Shown: positions 1 through 12,979 of the stretch, piece after piece
Numbering within the stretch: the stretch's first letter is position 1
Layout: every line of letters starts with the position of its first letter
DNA from: Phlebiopsis flavidoalba
Lineage: Eukaryota > Basidiomycota > Agaricomycetes > Polyporales > Phanerochaetaceae
Assembly (NCBI GenBank): GCA_035772785.1
Contig: JAOCPU010000006.1
Location: forward strand, 1-64,000
Reading direction: 5' to 3'
DNA length: 64,000 nucleotides
Position numbers and translations under genes: made by a program
The notes under the pieces: model-generated
What the model was told of the DNA's origin: nothing
Seen by the model: the letters and a program-made list of their open reading frames with translations, nothing else
Database searches by the model: none

Positions 1-3000
1 TTCTTCTGTGAGCATAGCCCCTCGTTGGTAGGACAGAGTATGATCCACACATATGCTCTGCAGCTGTGAGGCATAGTTGCAGTAATATTCCCAAATCTCC
101 GCGATGTCGGCTTCATCGTGTCTGGCCAACGGTATAAACCCGGCAACACGCTCAGTCAAAGCGGCGTGCAAGGGTTCGTCGTAGGCAAAGATGTCGTCTT
201 GAACGAATTCGGCGATGATTTCGTCCACCGTGGCCTGCTGATTATCCCTGAGGCGCGTGCGCTGCTTTCGTTGCGCTCTCGTAGACGCAGCGACTGCAGG
301 CAGGTCGATATCTCTGTATAGCTTGCCAATTGCCTTCGTGCTTTCATAGTACCGGCTGTTGTCTCTACCAGTACTGACCGTCTCCGGCGCATTCCAATCC
401 GGTTTCGCTTTCATCTTCAGTCTGGGGAGATCATGGATGGGCACCGGACAGCCGCTCTTCGGATAGTCCACAGCATCCGAGTGCAGGTCTGAAAGCCTGA
501 GACAGTCAGGGTCGAAGATGCCCTGTGTACTTTGATCGGCTATGATGAGCCAATTTATGGCTATGATACCGAGTGTCTGGCAATACCAGTTCAGCTTGAG
601 CTCAACCTGAACGTCCAGGACAAGGGACCTACGTCGCTGTTGATATACTCGGTCACAAACTCTGCGACATCTCGCATTGTGCTTGGTCGATCCAACACCT
701 TTCGCTGTGCGGGATTGTAGTTTGCGGGTGGGAAGGTGCGACGGGGTAGTAAGGATTCCAACCTCGTAAAACGGAATATGTCATCCCCTTGGTGAGACAT
801 ATTAACAATTGCTGCAAAATAAATATGTTGAGCAGGTAAGTTACCATTTACAAGATCTCCGCACTCCCAAGAAGATGGAAGAGGACCGGGTCCCTATATT
901 CACGTCAGAATATAATTGAGTCAATGTAGAGCTGTTGATTGACCTTAGTGGAGAAAACTAGAGTGTTGCGCAGGTTTTGGGTGCTCAAAACAGCGGAACC
1001 AGGAGGCTTCGTCCGATATCCACCGTGCACATTTGTACATCGTCGCCGTGTGGATGGATGGGGGACCGTGACACCATGGTGGGTACCCCCTCGAGTTATT
1101 AGCAGGTTCCACTCCCATCGCTGGGCAAAACTGTGACACGCAATAATTGGTTGTCTGGTGGGCCTTCCTACCAAATTACCCTGTTTCGTGCACCGTCCAG
1201 CGATGGGCGACAAGATTGGGTAGCAATGTTCCACCCCCGCCCCCCCTCTCACGGGAATTCGAGCATTGGGTGCTACGTTAGCTTCTCAACAGGGACGGTG
1301 CCGTTGAAATGGCAAAACCTCCATCACTCCCAGCCGCCAAAACCTCGTCGGTCGTCAAGCCGCAACTCAAAAAAAGAAAAAGGCCCCACAACGAGCTTTG
1401 TAAAGGCCCTCAGCATTTGACCGTATGTGGGACAGTGACAGTGAGCCTCCCAGTCCACAAACCTCTCCAATTAGGCGGACGCCTGTACTCTCTCCAAGTG
1501 ACCCGGACTAACGAGCTTTTCTGCGCCCTCTTCCAACCCAACGCAGATCTGCTGAAGCTCACATGAGGAAAGACTCATTACTATGTACCTCTTACACCGA
1601 GGTCTTCGAGAGACCCATGATCGACCGAATTTGGTTCGATCTGATGGTCCAGAAGCGGGCCTGGACGGTTTCTTTAAACTTAAAATGCTCGAAGCAATAA
1701 TCTCAGACTATGATTGGATACCGCGGTAATCCTCGAATTTTGAGTCATGCGAACAGGACCTAGTAGGCAGATCTTTGCGAGCCCTCGAGAAGAGTAGTCG
1801 ACGCTGCATAGGCATGCCTTTTGAATCCTTGGAAATCGTTACAACTGATAGGGCTCGAGGGTAGGTCTGCCACCGGGTGACCCGCGACAGCCCCGGGAAG
1901 CCCAATACCTTGCCAAATTGGCCCGAGACCAACCTGCGGAACATGGATTATCCGTGGCCGACCCCATCGCGCTAAAGCACCACTTGTCCCGTCGTATTCC
2001 ATGATATCATCTATCAATGTTATCTCACCAGCCTCTACTGACACGGACGAGTCCGTGGCTAGTGAAGGCCTGCCGAGAACCGATACGGAAGCGGGCGTAT
2101 CAGTGCTCGGGGCAATATATAAACGTCTGTCTGCGAGTTGCAAGTCCCCTAGTCCCAGGCGATGATTTTTTGCGACGTTTGACAACCCGTACCGTCCGAC
2201 AACCTTGAATTCCTTAGACGAACCAAACAGCATGCCTCTTGCTTAGAGCAGGAACTGGTGAGGACGCCAAAAAATCGAAGTGACGGCCGGCTATGTCCAC
2301 CCCTGTTGACGAGCACCCGCGCCAACCCCGCGCTGCTGAATGAATGCTTGTACCCATCGACCTCAACGATCGCCAAAACGATATTGTAAAACCGGCTTCG
2401 TCGACAAAATTGACACGTAGGAAGGAGTACGTTCGTGATCGTTGGGATATGCTCGTATAACTCTATTAGAGCGTTCCAAGGGTAGGGCCCAATCGTGGTG
2501 CATAGTAGTGCGTAGGGTTGGACTGTGACATGTAGACACTACGAAACGTGTCGGGGATTTGCGGAGCCCTCCTTCAGCGGCGAGTGTTGCGAAGGGATGG
2601 TGACTTTCGGCGCCTCGCAGCGGGAAAAAGAGGTCAGCAACGGATGATGATGCAGGGGTCCCTATGCACGCTCGTGTTTTCCGAACCTTCAGGTTGCCAA
2701 AATAAGGTTTTCAATTGGGTAGCGTGGAAATGGCGTCAAGAAACTCGAACGGTAACTAACATCTCGCCCCCTTGACCGAATCAAAGCAAGCACGAGCTGA
2801 GCTCTATAGCGAAGATCAAGAGCCTCCTTCAGGTCGAGAAGAAGCCCCCCTTCGTGAGCTGCCTCCACTTGGAACGCGACGGGGCCAAGGCAACGACGGC
2901 GACGCCAGTTTTCTTTTGGCGTAGAGTGATTGTGTCTCTCACACCAAACAGGTTTCTTTTTCTATCCACGGGATAGAGGTCAAGGGTTACTCATCCACTT

Positions 3001-3480
3001 GCGTGTTTGCGTAGTGGCAGAGATCATGGAAGACATCTATGTCATCTTGCGCGACTGGCAAACGAGTCGGAGAGTCGTTGACACAAAAGGCGCGAAAGAA
3101 GCGTGTTCAGAGGTGAATACTGAGTGACCAACGTTATGGCGTAGAGGCTGGCTTGTCGGAGGATAAGGGACAAGTGCAAGAAAACATTTTCTGATAATGT
3201 CCCTGGACCGCGCTGCCTGCTTTCGTACGAGCGGGAGGATAGCTAAGGACCTGAGGAAGATCACAGGACATGTGCGTTGTTTCCCCCCCTGTCCATCCCG
3301 GCTGAAGCCCAATCTATCTGTGAAGCTCGGATGACGATAAGACGGTCTGTGTCTCCTTGATTCAATGCGATGACGAATTCCCTGCGCCTCCTCATCGTAG
3401 ACAAGCTCGCAGTTGGAGGGGGCAGAGTAGCCGCTCCCATTCAATGGAGAATACGTTGTCCCGGCAACTCCCAACCAAAC
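1..3480 (-). CDS. RNA-dependent RNA polymerase (QDE-1/Rdp1 type), copy A, 3' end off window
   Basis: Cellular RdRP that would make double-stranded RNA for RNA silencing. Reading the minus strand across frames, the family motifs appear in order: an N-terminal block at about 3000-3110 (APFVSTTLRLVCQSRKDD, then DVFHDLCHYANT); GVDIAGRHFDFLA at 2270-2310; SVSVEAGEITLIDDI at about 2000-2050; an IHPGDV-like block before QMCTVDI at about 1040-1065; the catalytic-loop position at 835-860; NYNPAQRKVLDRPST at 680-727; MRDVAEFVTEYINSD at 633-677; DAVDYPKSGCPVP at about 440-476; PDWNAPETVS at about 370-400; and MLTEE at 1-15, where the window cuts it. Frames change many times, so no continuous ORF exists. 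The loop that should read DLDGD reads GDLVNGN. A second copy lies about 5 kb away in the same orientation. The start is not defined; 3480 is the limit of homology I can see. The family is certain; whether the gene is functional is not. Confidence 0.87.
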
Positions 3481-4689
3481 TGAAACCGCACGTAGTGAGA
3501 TGGTCTTGGATCGTATGTGCGAGGCAAGTTTCTCTCTATCCTGTGCCGATCGCGGATCAACATATGGGAGGCGGCGAATTTCTTCGAGGACGTTGGACCG
3601 CGGAGGCCTGTTGCTCGCTTGGAACCCTTATTCTTGTTTCCAAAGTCAGCGACCTGGGTGCCGTAGGAGCCGCCAAACTCGCGTTGAGCAAGAGAAAACT
3701 GTTGTCCTATCTCAATGGACGGAACTGTCAATATGCCAGATCTTTGCGGATAAAGCAGGTTTTTTGCGATGTATGACGACCTCCAGATTCATTGGAGACT
3801 GTTCGACCTTAGGAGTCCAGAATAGGGAGGTTTGTGTAGGATGTCAGCTAGCCAAATCTTGAGTTGATCGGGTTTGACGGCAATGCCAATGTTTGTCATG
3901 AAAATGTCCATCGTGTCCTGGTCGAAGCTACCAGCTTATTAGCTCAGGATACGGCTGATTATACCTCTTCGAATACCTGAAAATTCTCCGTCGCCCGATG
4001 TGTTAATACTACGTTGCGGCCCCTGGTCGCAGCGTAGCTTTGAGACTATGGAGGGCGACGTTCAGGGGTGGGGGAGAGAGAGGGAGCCATTCGGAGCTAA
4101 GCTTACCCTCTAAGTGAAGCTCTACCGAATCCTGTGTGAAGCAGGTCATGTGTAAGTGGCGGAGATGTCCCATGAGTCTAAGATTCGGGTATTGACAAAC
4201 CCTCGTTCGTGTCGTCCTGAAAATTGCCCCTATGATACTGTCGATGACTATCAGTATATGTCAGGTTTCCTGGAACGTTACAATACACAATCTACCTGTC
4301 GTCTTCACGTACATGCGCTAAGCCTTATGTGTTTCAAGGAGGACGACTTATAAGTAACACCCAGGGTGACCTTGTCGACTATAGTAGTCTACAATGGAAC
4401 AAGGTATGTAGTTTCCCAAGGCAGAGCACGCGGACCGCTGTGTCTAGACCGAGGTCCACAGTGACGCGTGACGCGTGACGGTAATGTCAGTTCTCGTCGG
4501 ACCCCTGGCTGTAGTGCCTGACTCTGGGACACCGCCGCAGTCCGCACGCGAGCTGCGTGGAATATCCGTGTTTCGGTCGAACATATCAAGTAATGTTTCT
4601 TTCATAACCATGATCATCGAATAAACTGTACAAACTACGATCTGGAATCGACTAGATCACATTTATCCCCATCCGAGGAAGTACTATGT
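3481..4689. other. Interval between the two RdRP copies
   Basis: This stretch lies upstream of RdRP copy A and downstream of the 3' end of copy B. It may hold the extreme N-terminus of copy A: a minus-strand open frame covers 3441-3731. It should also contain copy A's promoter. I recognise no protein family in any frame. The only sequence feature I can point to is a short 7-bp tandem repeat at 4461-4480. Confidence 0.4.
4461..4480. repeat. Short tandem repeat, 7-bp unit GTGACGC
   Basis: Just under three head-to-tail copies of GTGACGC lie between the two RdRP copies. The unit contains a CRE-like TGACG core and CpG steps. It could be a regulatory cluster or simple slippage; nothing in the sequence decides between them. 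Confidence 0.6.
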
Positions 4690-7600
4690 TAACGAGATCT
4701 AGTCGAGTGCGCAGAGTCCTCAATAAACTTGATAGCGTCGAATATCTCGCCCATTGCAATCCATGCAAAGCTTCGAGCCCTCCCCGAAAGCCGTACCTTC
4801 GAAGGAAGCCAAGCGGTAGGCTACCCATGCCCGCTCCAACGAAGTTTGGCGGCGGAGCACCTCCTCTCTTCCCCAGATAAATCGGACCGTACGCTATCGA
4901 CTAACATAGTTGCCCGCTCTCTCATTTTCGACATGAGATCCCTCAGCCGCTTTCGCTGTTTGTGAGCACTTCGCCACAATTGTCCCGACAACGACTTCTT
5001 CCTCAGTGAGCATGGAGCCCCTGGTGCTTGACAGCGTGTAGTCGGGTGCAAGATAGTTTGGAGCTCTGAGGTGTAGCTGCAATACAACTCCCAGATTTCT
5101 GCAATGAGGTCCTCGTCAGGAGTTTCGATGGATATAAACTGGGAGACCCGATCGGTGAGAGCAGAATACACTGGCTCACGGTCCAAATCGAGATCGACCA
5201 AGTAGAAGGCACCCAGGATATCATCCAGCGTCGCGTCTTTTGCCCTTCCCTTAACCGACTGCGTTGTGATTTCTCCACCAGATGAATTGCCTCGACGACG
5301 GGGAGATCAATGTTTCGGGTAGAGTTTTCCGATGGCCCTCATACTCTTGTAGTACTTCTTCTCGTGGATCACACCGACAACCGGGAATAGGGGGGGCCAG
5401 TGAGGGATTGTTTCCGGAGCACTCCAATCTGGCTTGGTCTTTTCCACCTATACTTGGGTATCCTGTCTAATGGGACCGGGTACACCGGTCTTTGGATAAT
5501 CCACAGCGTTCCGAGGTGCAGTTGCAGCAAGGATCAAAATCAATTTTGAGTCAAGGAAAATGCCCTCCGGGGCTGCGATCTGCGAGCTTGAGCCATGTTG
5601 TGGCTATAATCTGCCAAGCTTGGACTTGACGTCCCGTTCGCGGAGAGATATATAAGACTCCTAATGATTGTATGGAGCACGGGAAAAACTCACGTCGCTA
5701 GTGATGTATTCTGTACACAAAATCAGCAACATCCTGCATCGTGCTGCTGCGGCGGTGAATATTGTGATCTTTTCTGCTGGGGTGTAGCTGGCAGGCTGAG
5801 TGAACTGAACTGTTTTCGGTAATTATGGAGGGGAGGTAGAAGCATTTGTGACACAGCAATACTCGTCGCCTTCAGGGTGGCCGCCCCGTTCGTAAGTGAA
5901 TGGTATGGCGAGGCCAAGCAACAGCGTACCGTCTAAGTCTCCTCGCCAAGACACGTCCTGAATGGTCGCGACTTCCCGTATGGTAACCACTCAATCAATG
6001 ACAAGCTGAATATGCTGTGAAGCTGAACCTTCACAAACGCGAGTAGGAAGCACTAGGGTGTTCCGCAAAGACTCTTTTTCGAAAGGTGAGCCTCGCGGTG
6101 GACGTCAATACCCCGCGCAATCCGAACATCACCTGGGTGTATGGTCGGAGACCGCGTGATCAATATCTGACCCTCGAGATAAATAGGTCCAGTGCCATCT
6201 TTGCGGGACGATACAGCCGAAAACTTCGCCATCTGGTTTGAGACTATACCCATCGTACATCTGCTACTCCTACAAGAGTTCCAGGCAGTCCGGGACCGGA
6301 ATCCGAGCGCGATAGCTTGAGCTCTCGGAGAGTGTGGTTGATTGCGAAATCCATAACGATCCCGGTGCCAAAATCTGTCCTCCTTGAGGGGGCCTAGTCC
6401 CAGTTTGTGCAGGTTAAGCATGGACTGAGGCGGAGGCGGAAGGATGCTCCCAGACCCTGGATCTCCAGCAGGTGGGCTGACTTGTCCAATGCGACAACAG
6501 ACTCCCGCGCCACTCGAACGGCGGATCTCTGAAGCTTGTAGAATACCCTTGTATTTTTACTCCTAAAACGCTTCGAGAATCATGATGAGGGGGCGAGCTT
6601 GAGATATAAAGGGCCAGGTCGATTGAAAGCACGGGCGATTTCGACGTGAGTGGTACTAGGGGCCTCGAACTTGATCATAGATGGGCGAATACAGATGAGG
6701 GCGGCCCGAGAGTGTGTGGTCTACACTCAGCATGCCCTTCGACCCTTGGAACCGTCTACCTGCAAGGCACCGGGGGGTAGGTTTGCCACCTTTTGCCCGC
6801 GCCTATCTCAGGCTGCCCAACGCCCTCCAGATTTGACGGGCAAGCTGCGCAGACATGGTGCCTACGCCGTCAGTGAAGTTCCACCTTCCGCTCGCGTTCC
6901 AGATGTCGCTTATCACGAGGATTTCCTCTGGGTCGACAGAAACAGACGTGTCTGTTCGCGGTTGCATGACCCATAGCTTGGGAGATGCGAGCGCCGCCGT
7001 AGCGCGCTGGACAGAAATGAGCTTCTGGAATCATAGCCAAAAGTCCCAAGTACCTCAGCGAATGATGGTCTCGCGCGTTCACGATGTTGCCACTCGACCA
7101 CAGCTGAAATTCTCCTTGACAAACCACACTTGTGTGTGCTCTTGAGAGCAGAACTGTGAGTATGCTAGGAACTCAAAGTGGCGTCCGGCGATATCGAGCC
7201 CGTACCCTGTCAGTATAGCAGACCTGATTGCGTTCTGCTCCTCGTGATAAAATAGGACCGGCACCAAGTCTTGGGGGGTTTTAACGTTCGCGTTCAAACC
7301 GATTAATTGCCCTAGGCCAGTTTTCATCTACAAAGCTATACACCGCAAGAAGCAGCTGGTGAAGGCTTTGCCCGATTACGACCTCAACAACTCAGGCTGC
7401 TTGGCAACGCACTCCGCGCATTGCACGGGTACCGCCCTGACGAAGAGCATTCACGACGTACGGGGTCACAGTGAACATCGGAAGCCCAGTTCACAACACA
7501 TCAATTGATGTGAAACATACCTACTCGCACCAGAATGCGTTTAATACATTGGGCATGAGATAAAACACTCAGCCAGCCCTAAGGCGTGGAGAACCAGCTC

Positions 7601-8400
7601 CGCAATGGCCAGCCCAGTTGGGTACGAGTATCGTCGGTGCAATGAAAAATGTACTTCGCCTGAGTGATGAAACTTGGTGAAGGAAGAGGGCAGTGTATCT
7701 GTCCCTTTCTTGCCGCATGAGTGGTGTTGCTGCTTTTTTGTATGTGAGAGAGCAGCAAGGCTCCTCAGATCGGTACGCGAGTCCCCTCGTTAGAGCTTCT
7801 ATTTGAAAAGCAACCCCCAGGGCAATCGTGACAACCCATGCCGCGTAGTCTCCTGGATATATGCAGAGCAAAGAGTTTCACATACATCCCACGGGATAAA
7901 AGAAATCGCTGGGTTGCATGTTTGCATGCGACAAAGTCACGGAATAAGCTTGAGACCAGCGGCGAACGTAGCGCAAAACAAGACGGATGGAATGGGATGT
8001 GAAAGGCACGTAAGGAGTTTGTCGTCCTCAAATGGGGACCAACGATTTCGGAGCGGGGTCGAGAGCTCGAGCGGGCTCGTCATGTGGGTACAAGAAGGTG
8101 TGTGAGATTCTTCCAATTTTCTGTCCATCTGCTGGATGGTATGGACATCGCATTGGTGAAGGATCTCAGGTCTGAACATGGCGGGTTGGCAAGGCTGAGG
8201 AATTGACGGACGGGGACGATGGGCGTCGCTCCGATTTTCTGTCCATCCCGGTATGAGTCGACCACCTGATGTGGGCAGCACTTAATGACAAACAAATCCG
8301 AGTTTATCTCCTGTCCTTGGTTAGAGTCTTGATACGGAAAACTCATCTAGCATCTCCTACCAGGAAGCATGCAGCTAGCAAGGCAATTGCACACCCACCT
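4690..8400 (-). CDS. RNA-dependent RNA polymerase (QDE-1/Rdp1 type), copy B
   Basis: Second RdRP gene, paralogous to copy A. Motifs in order on the minus strand: a shared DNA block CCGGGATGGACAG near 8240 (also near 3290 in copy A); DIAGRHFEFLAYS at about 7156-7197; SVDPEEILVISDIW followed by NFTDGVGTM at 6840-6960; AHLLEIQGLGASFRL at 6435-6490; VPDCLELLVGVADVYDGY at 6210-6300; TRSPTIHPGDVRIARGIDV at 6101-6155; GDLDGT at 5925-5942; PASYTPAEKI near 5780; VDYPKTGVPGPI near 5490; PDWSAPETI near 5430; LIAEIWELYCSYTSEL near 5080; LTEEEVVVGTIVAKCSQ at 4960-5010; and a C-terminal ARSFAWIAMGEIFDAIKF block near 4740. The span of about 3.7 kb suits a 1100-1300-residue fungal RdRP. Frames are broken repeatedly. 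The final catalytic aspartate of DLDGD reads T. The start was not resolved; homology fades by 8400. Confidence 0.9.
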
Positions 8401-9719
8401 TTGATTACGCCAGTCAATTCATTACGATCGCGACCAAGACGTTGTAGACGAGAACTACCAGCCAAACTAGTATTGGGTGAACAGCGCTATGCGTGTTCGT
8501 TTTAGGACTGGACCCAACTAGCCGTGTAACGGCTCTTGTTTTAGCCTTCTTGAGTCTTTCTATTAAAAAGCATGCTGAACCTCGTAGAATAAAGCATGGG
8601 AGGGGCGATGGCTTCGTTGGAGCGCTCGGAAACCGAATAGTCGCGTTCGTTATGGGTCGTATACGCAGTTCGCGATCGTGCCCGAGAGTCACTGAACTGG
8701 GAAGGAGAAACAATCTTCCGACTGCAGCACTTCGGAACAGTCAAGAGACCTGCAGTGCGTGGATTCCTCGACGCGGATAATAATTCTTAACATGACCTCG
8801 AAGATTCATGGGCTTAATCCAGACCCCTCCGGGAGGCTGGTGTCGTACGCGAATGTGCGTGCAGGGATTTGTTTTGCACGCACTTACGCCAGCTCACAAT
8901 CTTTTATTTAGCTGGGTACTCGCGTCACCTCCAAAGCTTATATTGGACATGTAGCGATATTTCAGGATATTATCAAGGAATGAGATATCTGTCGACCCTG
9001 TGCCGATACTTTGTTCCAGGAGCCAACTCGGAAACAGTATCTATGTATGCGAGTTATAGACCCATCGATTCGTGGTTAGGCAATCGCGTTTAGGATATGT
9101 TCGTTCCTTGCCGTGGTCCCTAATATTGGCCAGAGAATTCTGTTTGGGTTCAAGGGCATATGTGGTATTGTGACTCCGAGTCCGAAGCTTTATAACGAGG
9201 AACGAAGCTTGTCCGCGTCAAACTGTTGGCGGTAAGTCCCAAGGCCGGCTGAAGGTCACCTTATCGAACAAATCACGCTCAATATATAAAGCAAGTAAGA
9301 ACACTTTTAGCAACGGTACTCTCTTAGGCAGACGAAACAAGGGACTTCTGCAAGCCTGTTAGGGCTCGTAGCACGAGCGGAATTCGGTCAGGTAGAAATT
9401 CTCACCAGTAGCCGGTCGAGGAGCATACTCTTTATAGGCGCCCCGAAAGGATCCCGACGGCCCCAAAAACGAGGCGTCCCCGCCCGTCAAACAAGGGCTA
9501 AAGAACACTCGCATCATAACGAGAGACAATAATCATTACATTTCCAGTACAGTCAAATGGTTACATCGCTAATACAGATACCAACCAGGAGACGAGCCAG
9601 AGGCCAAACGCAAAAATATGATTCACGGACCGCCACAGCAGGCCGAAGGACTAATACATCAAATTCACTGACGTCGTCAGCAACATCAACGGCTTCATTG
9701 ATAGTGATACCCATGACAT
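8401..9719. other. Intergenic, RdRP copy B upstream / ubiquitin downstream
   Basis: This stretch should contain the promoter of RdRP copy B and, from about 9550 to 9719, the 3' untranslated region of polyubiquitin. Open frames here are short, use no recognisable family and do not align with copy A's upstream region by eye. I see no gene. Confidence 0.4.
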
Positions 9720-11199
<1,480 letters not shown>

Positions 11200-12625
11200 A
11201 ATGGGACAGGTGTGGATGACTCTGCAATGATACGGGCTCATAAATATTAACCCCCAATAATGTGATTCGATTGAGACTACCGCCACTAGCAAGACTACGT
11301 CTGCGGAAAGGTGATCAGTTTTGACGACAACCCCACCGAGTACGTGACGTACCATCGATGCGCCTTCAAGTGCTTGGATGATCTGCCGAGTCTGCAAATC
11401 CCGAGATAAACCTTACAATCCTCACTTCCACAAACGACGTGTTTTGCCGTTGGTCAAAGTCTACGAATATTGAAGTTATGTGCAGTTTGTGTGACCCTTG
11501 TACTCTTGACGCATCGCGAGCTGTTGCGTGCTCCATCAAGCGAACTGTGGAATCTTGAGTAGAGCCCAGTACAAATCGCGATATAATTGGAGCGAGAATT
11601 GACTTTTTGTGTGAACTTAAGTAGTAGTCACAGTGAGACCCTGCATAATTGGCATTAGAGAGCTCTCTAGTGTTCACCAGATAGCATTATTCCAGCGTAT
11701 CCACCAAGGTCTTTAAGGCACTGACCCCGAGTCCTGCGTCCCCAGCTACGTCTAATAGCAAAGCTTCAACGGTGTAATCCGACAAGAGTCGTAGAAGCGA
11801 CTCACCATGAGGGACATCCATTGCACAAAGGAATGCTATGAGGATATGCCGTCATGACTTGGAAACCGTAAACAGCTGTAAGCCGGATCTGAGTGCGCGG
11901 TCAGGCGTCGTAAGAGGATTTCCTTGTGCGACAATGTGATGAGTTTATCGCCGTACTTTTAGGACATGATACACTGCTACCGCTACGAGCACCATCCCAG
12001 CCACGCACTGTGTTCGTTCGATTGCTCCCTGACACTAGAAGTTTCGACAACTGGACTGAATATTTGACGCCAAGAACACCGAAATTTGGTATTGACCCTT
12101 GGAGAACGCTTGCGCCATAGTAAACTGGGCAGGGAAACCTCAGTCCGTTAACCGCGGATTATCACAGTAGCTCATAGTTAAGAACCGCACCTCTTCAATG
12201 CTCCATATGTGGATCGTCTTGTCGTCAGACGCGGAGAGCCAGACTAACCTCGCCATCACGAGAGCCAAGCCACGTCGGATATTCCTTCATTGTGGGCCTT
12301 ATAGGGTCTAATGATCGGTGTGAGCTTCTCGATGGTCCACATCCCATATGTTGACAACCTGACCTCCTTGTAAATCCGCAGCTACAATCCAATACAGTTA
12401 GGCAAGGAAGGGGTTCAGAGAAAAGACTCACCCACATGACGCTAACATGGTGGTACCGTCCGGGCTGAACTTGATTGCAGAGATGGAACGAGCATGTCCG
12501 CTCATGATGTATTTTGTTTTATAATTCACGGTAACATCTAGTATTGGCGTCGGACTAGGGGGACTCTTTGGTTTTTTCTTCACCAGTCTCTCAGTGCTTT
12601 CAAGAGTGGGATTCGCCTGGTTCAT
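11200..12625 (-). CDS. WD40-repeat protein, WDR5/Swd3-like (COMPASS subunit)
   Basis: Seven-blade WD40 protein of the WDR5/Swd3 family, a scaffold of the COMPASS histone H3K4 methyltransferase complex in the nucleus. ATG at 12625 opens MNQANPTLESTERLVKKKP. Blade pieces then follow in order: SGHARSISAIKFSPDGTT (12440-12505); an intron at about 12431-12381; GGQVVNIWDVD; AHNEGISDVAW at about 12300; SASDDKTIHIWSIEE (12190-12235); VLGVKYS, LLVSGS and VRGWD (11930-12110); a GQCLK-containing piece (about 11720); LGSTQDSTVRL; IFVDFDQ-QNTSFV (11450-11560); and DLQTRQIIQALEGAS (about 11370-11400). This order matches WDR5 blade by blade. At least four frame jumps occur, and the last blade (an HPTENIIASASLE-type segment in the family) is badly eroded. 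It is divergent from eIF3k. Another WD40 protein is possible but the whole-length match favours WDR5. Confidence 0.86.
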
Positions 12626-12979
12626 GGGATACTAATGGTTCATCGAGCATACCGTCAGACTGAGTCGCGTCTTCCTGTGTAGGGTGGGTTCGTTTGCATT
12701 TGACTGCCACGTCTGAGTTGACGTTGTGCAAGTCATGCATGTCTGTTGAGCCGAGTTCCTCCCATGATTGGATGTGTCCGCAGATCAGTCATCTGCGATG
12801 AAGGTCGCGGTACGCAGAATGAATATGCTCAACAGGCGTCTACCGACTTTTATGCCACCGGAATCTTGATATGGCGCCTTCTGAACTATCTTTCTTGCGC
12901 CCCCTCGCCGTACGTCGCGCAACTTCTAGCGACACAGTATCTAGACGTCTACAGCAAGCCACGTCACACAACAAAAAAA
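12626..12979. promoter_or_regulatory. Shared divergent promoter, WDR5-like gene and eIF3k
   Basis: This 354-bp interval separates two divergently read start codons (12625 minus, 12980 plus). It must carry both core promoters and 5' untranslated regions. An A-run lies directly before the eIF3k ATG. I see no TATA box on either strand. Confidence 0.5.
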
